Shown here in pieces: positions 17,135-26,065 of a stretch of 64,000 nt of DNA. Location of the stretch: positions 496,001 to 560,000 of the forward strand of contig NZ_CP080531.1 of the NCBI RefSeq assembly GCF_024746835.1, written 5' to 3'. The first letter of the stretch is position 1; the number at the start of each line of letters is the position of its first letter. Source of the DNA: Mesorhizobium sp. AR02. GTDB lineage: Bacteria > Pseudomonadota > Alphaproteobacteria > Rhizobiales > Rhizobiaceae. A program made the translations under genes and the position numbers. The notes under the pieces were generated by a model that saw only the letters and a list, made by a program, of their open reading frames with translations, did not search any database and was not told the DNA's origin.

Positions 17135-18844
17135 ATGAGCACCATAAGCACGGCCCTCGAGCAGCCTGCCGAAAGCAAGCTGCTCAGGCATATCGACTGG
17201 CGCGGCGCCTTCTGGGTGGCGAGCGGCGTTCCGGCGCTGGTCCTGTTTTCGATCGGCGGCATCGCCGGTACCACCGGAACGCTGGCCTTCCTGATCTGGA
17301 CGGTGTCCATGATCATGGGTTTCCTGCAATCCTTCACCTATGCCGAGATTGCCGGCCTGTTCCCGAACAAATCGGGCGGCGCCTCGATCTACGGCGCCAC
17401 CGCCTGGCTGCGCTATTCCAAGTTCATCGCGCCGCTGTCGGTGTGGTGCAACTGGTTCGCCTGGTCGCCGGTGCTGTCGCTCGGCTGTTCGATCGCCGCC
17501 GCCTATATCCTCAACGCGCTGGCGCCGGTGCCGCTGTTCACCGAGACCTCGGCGGAAGTCGTCGCCTATATCGCGGCACATGCCGGAACGGCGCCCGCCG
17601 ACGCGATTGCTGCGGTGACGACCGCCGCGACACCGGCCATCCGCAACTGGACGCTGTACAGCCATACGCTGGGCCCGGTCTCCTTCACGCTCAACGCGAC
17701 CTTCTTCATCGGCGCGGTGCTGATGTTGATCATCTTCTCGATCCAGCATCGCGGCATCCTCGGCACCGCCAATGTGCAGAAATATATCGGCCTGCTGGTC
17801 ATCATCCCGATGCTGATCGTCGGCGTCGTGCCGATCTTCACCGGGCAGATCAACTGGGCCAATTTCTCGCCACTGGTGCCGCTGGCCGCCGCCTATGCGC
17901 CGGACCCCGGCGCCTGGAACATCGCTGGCTGGACGCTGGTGCTCGGCGGCATGTTCATCGCCGCCTGGTCGACCTACGGCTTCGAAACGGCCGTCTGCTA
18001 CACCTCCGAATTCAAGAACCCCGGCACCGACACTTTCAAGGCCATCTTCTATTCTGGCCTGCTCTGTATGCTCCTGTTCATCCTGGTGCCCTTCACCTTC
18101 CAGGGTGTGCTGGGCCTCAACGGCATGCTGGCGACACCGATCGTCGACGGCTCGGGTGTTGCCGACGCGCTGGCCGGCATGGTCGGCGGCGGCAAGCTCA
18201 TCCACAGCCTCTTGGTGATGCTGATGATCCTGGCGCTGGTGCTGTGCATCATGACAGCGATGGCCGGCTCCTCGCGCACGCTCTACCAGGGCTCGGTCGA
18301 CGGCTGGCTGCCGCGCTATCTCAGCCACGTCAACGAACATGGCGCGCCGACGCGGGCCATGTGGACCGACCTCTGCTTCAACCTGATCGTGCTGGCGATC
18401 GCCTCGGCCGACGCGACGAGCTTCTTCTTTATCCTCGCCGTGTCGAACTGTGGCTACATCATCTTCAACTTCCTCAACCTCAATGCCGGCTGGATCCACC
18501 GCATCGACAACGGCCATATCGCGCGGCCATGGAAGGCGCCGAGCTGGCTCTTGGGCATCGGGGCGATCTTCGCCTATGTCAATGCGATCTTCATGGGCGC
18601 CGGCGCCAAGGTGTGGAACCCGATGGCGCTGTGGGCCGGGCTGATCACCGCAGCGCTGATCATCCCGGTGTTCTGCTTCCGCCACTACATCCAGGACAAG
18701 GGCAAGTTCCCCGACCACATGCTGGCCGATCTCGGCATGAGTTCGGCCGATCTCAAGGTCAAGAAAGCGGGCATGCTGCCCTATCTGACGCTGGTCGCCG
18801 GCGTGGCGGTGATGCTGATCGCCAACTGGCTGTTCGTCATCTGA
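17135..18844 (+). CDS. APC-superfamily permease (second)
   Basis: 569 residues, a large APC transporter with about 12-13 helices and a long periplasmic-type insert near residues 130-180 (TSAEVVAYIAAHAGTAPADAI...). Features: VLFSIGGIAGTTGTLAFLIW (helix 1), LFPNKSGGASIYGATAWLRY (helix 2-3 region), YGFETAVCYTSEFKNPGTDTFKA (helix 6 loop) and SSRTLYQGSVDGWLPRYLSHVNEHGAPTRA, typical of the APC helix 8-9 loop. The ATG at 17135 has GGGGAAG upstream. It follows the DUF1989-GcvT fusion and is the obvious candidate importer of that enzyme's substrate. Confidence 0.85.
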   Translation: MSTISTALEQPAESKLLRHIDWRGAFWVASGVPALVLFSIGGIAGTTGTLAFLIWTVSMIMGFLQSFTYAEIAGLFPNKSGGASIYGATAWLRYSKFIAPLSVWCNWFAWSPVLSLGCSIAAAYILNALAPVPLFTETSAEVVAYIAAHAGTAPADAIAAVTTAATPAIRNWTLYSHTLGPVSFTLNATFFIGAVLMLIIFSIQHRGILGTANVQKYIGLLVIIPMLIVGVVPIFTGQINWANFSPLVPLAAAYAPDPGAWNIAGWTLVLGGMFIAAWSTYGFETAVCYTSEFKNPGTDTFKAIFYSGLLCMLLFILVPFTFQGVLGLNGMLATPIVDGSGVADALAGMVGGGKLIHSLLVMLMILALVLCIMTAMAGSSRTLYQGSVDGWLPRYLSHVNEHGAPTRAMWTDLCFNLIVLAIASADATSFFFILAVSNCGYIIFNFLNLNAGWIHRIDNGHIARPWKAPSWLLGIGAIFAYVNAIFMGAGAKVWNPMALWAGLITAALIIPVFCFRHYIQDKGKFPDHMLADLGMSSADLKVKKAGMLPYLTLVAGVAVMLIANWLFVI

Positions 18845-18860
18845 CAGGCCGACTTAACAG

Positions 18861-18897
18861 GCATCGGGCGCGCTTCGGCGCGCCCGATGCTTTTCTT
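18861..18897. terminator. Strong Rho-independent terminator (probably bidirectional)
   Basis: A perfect 13-bp stem, GCATCGGGCGCGC (18861-18873) with GCGCGCCCGATGC (18878-18890), tetraloop TTCG, then TTTTCTT. It ends the permease transcript. It also sits two dozen bases past the stop of the convergent monooxygenase gene, for which it lacks a good T-run. Confidence 0.92.
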
Positions 18898-20252
18898 CAG
18901 CCAGCCTTGCGGACCGCCGCCTTCGGGTCTTCGAAGAACCGGTTTGGCGGCCGCTTCAAGCCGAGATTCTCGCGCAGCGTCGATCCCTCATACTGCCGCC
19001 TGAAGATGCCGCGCCGCTGCAGCTCGGGCACCACCTTCTCGACGAAATCATCGAGCCCGGCGGGCAGATAGGGAAACATGATGTTGAAGCCGTCCGACCC
19101 CTCAGTGACCAGCCATTCCTCCATCTCGTCGGCGATGGTTTGCGGCGTGCCGACGAAGGCGAGGCCGGAATAGCCGCCCAGCCGCTGGGCAAGCTGGCGC
19201 ACGGTCAGATTTTCGTTGCGGGCCAGCTCGATGACGCGCTCGCGGCTGCTCTTCGAGGCATTGGTTTCCGGTATATCAGGCAGAGCGGCGTCGGGATCAA
19301 AGGCCGACGCGTCATGTCCAAGCGCGATCGACAGCGAGGCAATGCCGCTCTCGTAATAGACCAGGCTGTCGAGCTTCGCCCGCTTGGCCCGCGCTTCCTC
19401 GACACTGCCGCCGACAATGACGAAGGCGCCAGGCAGGATCTTGATGTCGTCGCGCGAGCGGCCGAGCTTTTGTGCACGGCCTTTGACGTCGGCGAAGAAG
19501 CGCTGCCCGGCGGCAAGATCACCGTGGGCAGCGAAAATCACCTCGGCCCTCTCGGCGGCCAGCTGGCGCCCCGCCTCCGAGGCACCAGCCTGGACGATGA
19601 CCGGCCAGCCCTGCACCGGCCGCGCAATGTTGAGCGGGCCGCGCACGGAGAGGTGCTCGCCCTTATGGTCCAGCACGTGCAATTTGGCGGGATCGAAATA
19701 GAGCCCGCTTTCAGCATCGCGGATGAAGGCATCGTCGGCAAAACTGTCCCACAGGCCGGTCACGACATCGTAAAATTCCCGCGCCCGGTGATAGCGCTCG
19801 TCATGCTCGACATGTTCGTCCAGCCCGAAGTTCAGCGCGGCATCCGGGTTGGACGTGGTGACGATGTTCCAGCCGGCGCGGCCGCCGCTGATATGGTCAA
19901 GCGACGCGAAGCGGCGGGCAATGTGATAGGGCGCGTCGAAGGTGGTCGACGCGGTGGCGACCAGCCCGATATGGTCGGTGACGGCGGCCAGCGCCGACAA
20001 AAGCGTGAACGGCTCGAACGACGTCACCGTGTGGCTGCGCCGCAACGCCTCGATCGGCATGTTGAGCACAGCCAGATGGTCGGCCATGAAGAAGGCGTCG
20101 AACTTCGACGCCTCCAGCGTCTGCGCGAAGCGCTTCAGATGCGCGAAGTTGAAGTTGGCGTCGGGATAGGCGCCGGGATAGCGCCAGGCGCCGGTGTGCA
20201 AGCTGACCGGGCGCATGAAGGCGCCGAGTCGCAATTGCCGTTTTTCTGCCAT
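18897..20252 (-). CDS. Luciferase-like FMN-dependent monooxygenase (NtaA/SnaA/DszA type)
   Basis: 451 residues, normal length for the NtaA/SnaA/DszA branch of the bacterial luciferase superfamily, which uses reduced FMN supplied by a partner reductase. Diagnostic stretches: FFMADHLAV (residue ~55), FEPFTLLSALAAVTDHIGL (~80), the flavin-binding SGGRAGWNIVTTSNPDAALNFG (~140), and VQAGASEAGRQLAAERAEVIFAA (~215). Members oxidise aminopolycarboxylates, sulfur compounds or long alkanes; specificity cannot be read from sequence. No flavin reductase or transporter is adjacent. It lies downstream of, and on the same strand as, the RND efflux genes but behind a hairpin, so it is probably a separate unit. 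Confidence 0.85.
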   Translation of the reverse strand: MAEKRQLRLGAFMRPVSLHTGAWRYPGAYPDANFNFAHLKRFAQTLEASKFDAFFMADHLAVLNMPIEALRRSHTVTSFEPFTLLSALAAVTDHIGLVATASTTFDAPYHIARRFASLDHISGGRAGWNIVTTSNPDAALNFGLDEHVEHDERYHRAREFYDVVTGLWDSFADDAFIRDAESGLYFDPAKLHVLDHKGEHLSVRGPLNIARPVQGWPVIVQAGASEAGRQLAAERAEVIFAAHGDLAAGQRFFADVKGRAQKLGRSRDDIKILPGAFVIVGGSVEEARAKRAKLDSLVYYESGIASLSIALGHDASAFDPDAALPDIPETNASKSSRERVIELARNENLTVRQLAQRLGGYSGLAFVGTPQTIADEMEEWLVTEGSDGFNIMFPYLPAGLDDFVEKVVPELQRRGIFRRQYEGSTLRENLGLKRPPNRFFEDPKAAVRKAG

Positions 20253-20396
20253 GGGAAGACACCCTGATGAGGACGAGCGTTACCGCTCCAGTGTAGCGCA
20301 GGATGGGACCGCTTTGCGGTCCTGGGAAGGAATTCTGTTTTGCAGAATCCTCTCCGGAGAGCATTTTCATCGGCGTGACGGACCGACCGTCACACG

Positions 20397-20429
20397 GCAT
20401 CATCCGCCATCGCCGACGGCGGATGATGC
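20397..20429 (-). terminator. Hairpin ending RND efflux transcript
   Basis: Arms GCATCATCCGCC (20397-20408) and GGCGGATGATGC (20418-20429) form a 12-bp stem with a 9-base loop, just past the RND stop. Further hairpins lie downstream on that strand (GACGG..CCGTC near 20377-20391; GGACCGC..GCGGTCC near 20307-20323), so the 189-base gap to the monooxygenase is filled with structure. No clean T-tract. Confidence 0.6.
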
Positions 20430-20441
20430 GATAAGACCGCC

Positions 20442-23400
20442 CTATTCCGCGGCCAAGGCCAGTTGCGGCCGCTCGGCGGGCAGCTCCGGCTCGGCCGCCT
20501 GCTCACTATTCACCACCTTCTTCGGCTCACGGCCGAAGAAGAGGGCGTAGCCTGCCGGCAGCACCAGGATGGTCAGCACGGTGGCAACCATGATGCCGCC
20601 CATCATGGCATAGGCGAGCGGCCCCCAGAACACGGCGCGCGAGATCGGGATCAGCGCCAGCACCGCCGTCATCGCCGTCAGCACGATCGGCCGGAAACGC
20701 CGGACAGCCGAGCCGATGATGGCCTCCGAGCGCTCCATGCCTCTGGCGATGTCCTGGTCGATCTGGTCGACCAGGATGATCGAGTTGCGCATGATGATGC
20801 CGAGCAGCGCGATGACGCCGAGGATGGCGACGAAGCCGAACGGCGCGCCGCTGATCAGCAATGCTGCAGCCGCACCGATGATGCCGAGCGGACCGGTGGC
20901 CAGCACCAGCATCGCCTTGCCGAAATTCTGCAGCTGGATCATCAGCAGCACGACGATGATGGCCAGCATGATCGGCGCCTTGGCGGCGATGGACGCCTGG
21001 CTTTCGGCCGAATCCTCGGCACCGCCCTGGATCTCGATCTTGTAGCCGGGCGCCAGGCCGTCGCGCAGGCCCTGCATGTCCTTGTACAGCTTGGTGACGA
21101 CGTCATTGGACTGCACGCCGTCAGGCAGCGTCGCCCGCACGCTGATGGTCGGCAGGCGGTCGCGCCGCCACTCGATGCCTTGTTCGAGCACCGGCACCAC
21201 CTTGGCCACCTGCGACAGCGGCACGAAGCCGCCGAAATCGGTCGGGATATAGACCGAGTCGACCGAGGACAGCAGGCTGCGGCTGGCATCCGGTTCGCGG
21301 GCGACGATGGACACCGTCTCCTCGCGGTCACGGAAATCGTCGAGGGACGCGCCGGACATCGATGCCTGCAGCATCTGGCGGATGCGCTGCGAGGTGACGC
21401 CGAGCGCGCGGGCACGGTCCTGGTCGATGACCAGCTTCATTGCCGGCACGGGTTCGAGCCAATCGTCATGCACCGCGCCCAGCAGCGGATCCTCGCGGAA
21501 TTTCGCCTTCACCTGGTCGGCGATGCGGCGCACCTCCTGGCGATCCGGACCCATGACGCGCATCTGCACCGGCCAGCCGGTCGGCGGTCCGAGGAACAGG
21601 CGATCGACCTTGGCGCGGATCGAGGGGAAATCCTGCGCCAGAACGGTACGCAGCTTGACGATCAGCCGCTCGCGCGCCGGCTCGTCATTGGCCATCACCA
21701 GCATCTGGGCGAAGTTCGGGTTGCGCAGCTGCTGATCGAGCGGCAGGAAGAAGCGCGGCGCGCCTTCGCCGATATAGGTGGCGATGAAGCGCTTGTCCTT
21801 GTCGTCCATCATCTTGGCTTCAAGCGCCTTGGCCTGCACCTCGACCTCCTTGATGCTGGTGCCTTCCGGCAGCCAGAGATCGACGAGGATTTCCGGACGT
21901 GACGATTGCGGGAAGAAGTTCTGCGGGATGAACTGGAACGCCCACAGGCTGGTACCGAAGGTTACCAGCGTCATGACCAGAACGATGATGCGATGGCGCA
22001 CCGCCCAGCCGACGGTCGAACGAAGCCGGCGATAGAAGCGCGTATCGAAGGCATCGTGATGGCTGCCGGCATGCTTGCGCTGCTTGAGGATCATGTTGCC
22101 GAGCCATGGCGTGAAATAGACCGCGACGAACCATGACACGATCAGCGCGATGCCGACGACATAAAACAGAGTGCGCACATATTCGCCGGCCGTCGAGGCA
22201 GCGAAGCCGACCGGGATGAAGCCGGCGGTGGTGATCAGTGTGCCGGTCAGCATCGGGAAAGCGGTCGATGTATAGGCGAAGCTCGCGGCCTCGATCTTGA
22301 CCAGCCCCTCCTCCAGCTTGCGCTCCATCATCTCGACAACGATCATGGCGTCGTCGACGAGCAGGCCGAGCGCGATGATCAGGGCGCCGAGCGAAATGCG
22401 CTGCAGGTCGATGCCGAGCTCGTACATGATGGCGAAGGTGGCTGCCAGAACCAGCGGAATGGCAATGGCGATGACCAGGCCCGAACGCCAGCCGATCGAC
22501 AGGAACGAGACGACGAGCACGATCAGCAGCGCCTCGCCGAGCGCATGCATGAATTCGGCCACCGCATCCGTGACGACGCCCGGCTGGTCGGAGATCTGAT
22601 CGACCGACACGCCATAAGGCAGCGCCTCTTCGAAGCGCTTGTAGGTCGCCTCGACGTCCTTGCCGACATCGGTGACTTTAAAACCCTTGGCCATGACGAC
22701 GCCAAGCTGCACGCTGTCATGACCGTTGAAACGGTATTTGCGCTGGAAGGGATCTTCGAGCCCCGAGGTCACGGTGGCGATGTCGCCAAGCCGGGTGACC
22801 TGGCCGCCGGCGCGCAGGCGCAGTTCCCTGATGTCGGCAGCCTTGGTGACGTCGCCTTCGACGGAGATGCGCACCGAATTGACGCCGGTGTCGACGGACC
22901 CGGCCGGATCGACATTGTTCTGGCCCTTGATCGCGTTCTGCAGGTCGGTCAGCGTCAGGCCGCGCTCGGCCAGCGCCTTGGATGAAACGTCGATATAGAG
23001 TTTTTCCGGCTGGTCGCCGATGATGACCGCTTTCTCGACGCCGGGCGTCGTCAAAAGCATGTCGCGCGCCTGGATGGCGAATTTCTTCAGCTCGGGATAG
23101 CTGAAGCCGTCGCCGCTGATCGAATGCAGCGTGATGAAGGTGTCGCCGAACTCGTCGTTGAAATAGGGGCCGAGCAGGCCTTGCGGCAGGTCACCTTGGA
23201 TATCGCCGACCTTCTTGCGCACCTGATAGAAGGCGTCCGTCACCTCGGCGGCGTTGGTGTCGCCCTTGATCTGCACGGTGATGATGGCGCTGCCGGCGCG
23301 GGTGAATGAGCGCACGAAGTCGAGATGCGGCGTTTCCTGCAGCTTGCGCTCGATCTTGTTGACGACCTGGTCCTCCATCTCCTGGATCGAGGAGCCCGGC

Positions 23401-23582
23401 CAGATCGCCTGTACGACCATGACCCGGAAGGTGAAATCCGGGTCTTCCTTCTGGCCCATGCGCATCAGGCCAAGCGCACCGGCGATGATGATCAGCCCGA
23501 ACAGGAAGCGCGCGATGGAGGGATGGCCGATGGCCCAGCGCGACAGGTTGAAAGGCCGCTTTTCTTCAGTGGAGGTCGTCAT
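20442..23582 (-). CDS. RND-family efflux transporter, inner-membrane subunit
   Basis: 1046 residues, the full length of an AcrB-type proton-driven efflux pump. It has an N-terminal helix, two large periplasmic loops (~35-330 and ~560-870) and a central helix bundle. The proton-relay Asp pair is present in GLLVDDAMIVVEMMERK (helix 4). TPGVEKAVIIGDQPEKLYIDV and the repeated FxxxxFGPLxYAxxxG-like C-terminal segment (AVFWGPLAYAMMGG) support the family. It is the third gene of tetR-adaptor-RND on the minus strand, with a 243-base gap after the adaptor. No outer-membrane TolC-like gene lies in the window, so it would use a shared channel. Likely exports hydrophobic or toxic compounds. Confidence 0.9.
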   Translation of the reverse strand: MTTSTEEKRPFNLSRWAIGHPSIARFLFGLIIIAGALGLMRMGQKEDPDFTFRVMVVQAIWPGSSIQEMEDQVVNKIERKLQETPHLDFVRSFTRAGSAIITVQIKGDTNAAEVTDAFYQVRKKVGDIQGDLPQGLLGPYFNDEFGDTFITLHSISGDGFSYPELKKFAIQARDMLLTTPGVEKAVIIGDQPEKLYIDVSSKALAERGLTLTDLQNAIKGQNNVDPAGSVDTGVNSVRISVEGDVTKAADIRELRLRAGGQVTRLGDIATVTSGLEDPFQRKYRFNGHDSVQLGVVMAKGFKVTDVGKDVEATYKRFEEALPYGVSVDQISDQPGVVTDAVAEFMHALGEALLIVLVVSFLSIGWRSGLVIAIAIPLVLAATFAIMYELGIDLQRISLGALIIALGLLVDDAMIVVEMMERKLEEGLVKIEAASFAYTSTAFPMLTGTLITTAGFIPVGFAASTAGEYVRTLFYVVGIALIVSWFVAVYFTPWLGNMILKQRKHAGSHHDAFDTRFYRRLRSTVGWAVRHRIIVLVMTLVTFGTSLWAFQFIPQNFFPQSSRPEILVDLWLPEGTSIKEVEVQAKALEAKMMDDKDKRFIATYIGEGAPRFFLPLDQQLRNPNFAQMLVMANDEPARERLIVKLRTVLAQDFPSIRAKVDRLFLGPPTGWPVQMRVMGPDRQEVRRIADQVKAKFREDPLLGAVHDDWLEPVPAMKLVIDQDRARALGVTSQRIRQMLQASMSGASLDDFRDREETVSIVAREPDASRSLLSSVDSVYIPTDFGGFVPLSQVAKVVPVLEQGIEWRRDRLPTISVRATLPDGVQSNDVVTKLYKDMQGLRDGLAPGYKIEIQGGAEDSAESQASIAAKAPIMLAIIVVLLMIQLQNFGKAMLVLATGPLGIIGAAAALLISGAPFGFVAILGVIALLGIIMRNSIILVDQIDQDIARGMERSEAIIGSAVRRFRPIVLTAMTAVLALIPISRAVFWGPLAYAMMGGIMVATVLTILVLPAGYALFFGREPKKVVNSEQAAEPELPAERPQLALAAE

Positions 23583-23825
23583 CGGTGCTGGTCCACTTTG
23601 CTTGGTTGCCGGCGCCTGGTGCTTCGAAGAAGCGCGGCGCGAGAAACGAAATCATCTGCGTTCGATCTGGCTTCCGGGCGGCGAGGCTTTCCGAGTGGAG
23701 AGACACTCATCGCGGTGGGACGCGAAGATCGATGCGGGGGTACATCGGCCTTGACGTCTCGACCTTCGGGCGCACGCCGCCCGGAAACCTGCGGCCGCGG
23801 GAACGCGCGGCCGACCTGTCTGTCG

Positions 23826-24968
23826 TCAGCGCAGCTGGCTGGCGTCTTCGCCCTCGGCGGAGGCGGATTGCTGCGCCACGCCGCCGGCGAGCTTGACCTT
23901 CAGATTCTCGGTCATGAACTGCGTGCCGGCGGCGACCACGATGTCGCCGGGCTTCAATCCTTCGGTGACACGCACGCCATCGGCGGCGAACTCGGCGACC
24001 TTGACCGGGCGGGCATGAACGGTGTCGGCGCCACGATCGACGGTCCAGACGATCGACTGGCTGTCTTGCTTCGCCAGTGCGCTCAACGGGATCGAAACCA
24101 GCTGCTTTTCGTTGGCCGCCGACGCCTCGATATTGGCGGTCATGCCGAGAAGCACGCGCGGATCGTTGGGCAGGCTGACGCGGACGGCAAAGGTGCGTGA
24201 TTGCGTATCGGCGCTGCCGGCGACTTCGCGGACCTTGCCGTCGAGCGCCAGCGTGTTGTCGGACCAGAACCCGGCCTTGACTGATTTGCCCGGCTTGAAT
24301 TCGGCGATCTCCATTTCCGGCACCGCGATCAGCACTTCCTTTTCGCCGTCGACCGCGACGGTGACCACCGGCGTACCGGAGCCGACCACCTGGCCGACAT
24401 CGGCGTTGACAGCCGTGACGATACCGTCCCTGTCAGCCTTGAGATCGGTATAGCCGACCTGGTTCTTGGCCTGGTCGAGCGACGAGCGGGCGGAGTCGCG
24501 CGTGGCGACCGCCTGGTCATAGGTCAGCGTTGCCTGCTCCAGCTGCGATTTCGGCGCAAAATTCTTGGCGAAAAGCTGTTCGGCGCGCTTGCGTGCAAGC
24601 TCTGTTGTCTCGACCTGCCGTTCGGCGGCATCGAGTGCGGCCTGCGCGCTCTTGACCGAGAGGTCGTAGTCGGTGGGATCGATGCGGGCGAGCACATCAC
24701 CTGGCGCCACATGCTGGCCGATATCGACCAGACGCTCGGTGATCTTGCCGTTGACGCGGAAAGCCAGGGCGCTTTCGGTGCGGGCACGCACCGAGCCGGA
24801 ATAGGAGAGCATGCGGGCGTCATGCGCCTGGGCGATCTCGACGACCTTGACCGGGCGGATGATGTCCTTGACTTCGGCTTTCTCCTGGCTGCAACCGACA
24901 AGAGCGAGCGCCGCGACGATCAAGCCCGCGACCGGCAACCGGTGGATGATGGAATGGGACAAAGACAC
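23826..24968 (-). CDS. RND efflux periplasmic adaptor lipoprotein
   Basis: 380 residues of the membrane-fusion (HlyD/AcrA) family. The N-terminus has a lipoprotein signal with lipobox ALVGC near residue 25, so it is predicted to be lipid-anchored. Then come the lipoyl/barrel-sandwich halves (RIDPTDYDLSVKSAQAALDAAE and ADRDGIVTAVNADVGQVVGSGTPV) flanking an alpha-helical hairpin (~95-150), then a beta-barrel domain. The start is GTG at 24968 with GGGAG about 7 bases upstream. It links the RND pump (downstream) to an outer-membrane channel. Confidence 0.9.
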   Translation of the reverse strand: MSLSHSIIHRLPVAGLIVAALALVGCSQEKAEVKDIIRPVKVVEIAQAHDARMLSYSGSVRARTESALAFRVNGKITERLVDIGQHVAPGDVLARIDPTDYDLSVKSAQAALDAAERQVETTELARKRAEQLFAKNFAPKSQLEQATLTYDQAVATRDSARSSLDQAKNQVGYTDLKADRDGIVTAVNADVGQVVGSGTPVVTVAVDGEKEVLIAVPEMEIAEFKPGKSVKAGFWSDNTLALDGKVREVAGSADTQSRTFAVRVSLPNDPRVLLGMTANIEASAANEKQLVSIPLSALAKQDSQSIVWTVDRGADTVHARPVKVAEFAADGVRVTEGLKPGDIVVAAGTQFMTENLKVKLAGGVAQQSASAEGEDASQLR

Positions 24969-25022
24969 CTTGGCACTCCCGAACTGGAGATGAACTGTCG
25001 ACCGGCGCCCGGCGGGCGGCGG

Positions 25023-25631
25023 CTATTTTTTCAGGGCCTTGATCGCATAATCGATAAGGTCATCGGGCATCGCCCGGTTGGTCTTGGCGAGGCACTGCGC
25101 CACCATCTGCGGATGGCAAAGAATGATTGTGGCGGCGCCGAAGCAGCGGGATGCAATCACCGGGTCCTGCTCCCTGAATTCACCAGATTCGATGCCGTCA
25201 CGGATGACCTCGGCGAAGAGATCGTGGATGCTGTCGATGTGCTTGTCGATGACGCTCCAGTCCCGCTCCATCGCGACGACGACCATCTCATGGACCTTCT
25301 GCTCGTCGAGCATGGTCTCCAGTGTCATCTTGTATTGCGCATGGATGTAGCGACGAAGCCGCTCCTCGGCGCTGACCGGCAGGTGCATGATCTCGTAGGC
25401 CATCTTGTAGCTGGCACCGAGCATGCGGCCGCAGACCGCCTGGTGGATTTCGACCTTGGAGGCAAAGAAACGATAGATGTTGGCCGGCGACATGCCGAGT
25501 TCGCGGGCAATGTCGGCAACATTGGTCTTGCCGTAGCCATAGTGCCGGAACAGGCGCTCGGCGCAGTCGAGAATGCGCGTCACATTCTCCTGCCTGGCGG
25601 CATCGGCGACTATGTTGGCGGCTTCGGACAT
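25023..25631 (-). CDS. TetR-family repressor of the efflux operon
   Basis: 202 residues from ATG 25631; a TTG six codons earlier (25649) is less likely. The N-terminal helix-turn-helix (RILDCAERLFRHYGYGKTNVADIARELGMSPANIYRFFASKVEI) is textbook TetR, followed by an alpha-helical ligand/dimer domain. Its stop is 54 bases before the adaptor start, so regulator, adaptor and pump are probably co-transcribed. An inverted repeat at 25651-25672 immediately upstream is the likely self-operator. Confidence 0.88.
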   Translation of the reverse strand: MSEAANIVADAARQENVTRILDCAERLFRHYGYGKTNVADIARELGMSPANIYRFFASKVEIHQAVCGRMLGASYKMAYEIMHLPVSAEERLRRYIHAQYKMTLETMLDEQKVHEMVVVAMERDWSVIDKHIDSIHDLFAEVIRDGIESGEFREQDPVIASRCFGAATIILCHPQMVAQCLAKTNRAMPDDLIDYAIKALKK

Positions 25632-25650
25632 GGCTCTTTCGTTTGACAAG

Positions 25651-25672
25651 TGACGAATTTCAATTTTCGTCA
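25651..25672. promoter_or_regulatory. Probable TetR operator
   Basis: TGACGAA (25651-25657) and TTCGTCA (25666-25672) are perfect 7-base arms with an 8-base AT-rich spacer, 20 bases upstream of the tetR start codon. The position and symmetry fit autoregulation of the tetR-adaptor-RND transcript. Confidence 0.6.
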
Positions 25673-26065
25673 GTCGTAAATTGAAGAAGACGGGATGTCA
25701 ACGCGAAATCGACGTACGCGTACAAGATAGTGACAGATGGTGACAGTGAGCGGGTGCGACAACCGGCGCTCGCGATTGGCGACCGGGCACCATGAGTTCG
25801 TCATCCTAGGGCGGAGCAAGGAGCGTAGCGACGCAGCGCAGACCCTAGGATCCATGCCGCGACGCCCGCCGAAGAATGAGGCGGATCAAAGAGTTATGCC
25901 GATCAACGCCGGCAGCCTGCGGAGAGCCGTTGGAGCACGGCCGCCAGGTCAGGGCATGGATCCTGGGGTTTCCGCGACGTCGCTTCGCGACTGCTCCACC
26001 CTAGGATGACGAAGTCGCCCAGGTCCGCGGCAAATTGTCGAGGCCTAGCAAGAATGACGGTGCGC
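25673..26065. repeat. Gap with 217-bp inverted-repeat element
   Basis: No gene. TTCGTCATCCTAGGG (25797-25811) and CCCTAGGATGACGAA (25999-26013) are perfect 15-base arms. Inside, ACCCTAGGATCCATGCC and GGCATGGATCCTGGGG form a second, imperfect pair, and GGAGCGTAGCGACG / CGTCGCTTCGCGAC a third. This CCTAGGATGACG-type palindrome looks like an interspersed rhizobial repeat rather than a regulatory site. It separates the efflux unit from the acyl-CoA synthetase. Confidence 0.75.

Noticed and set aside
25797..26013. CRISPR-like or IS terminal repeats
   Set aside because: Only one pair of inverted arms, no direct-repeat array, no transposase frame between them.
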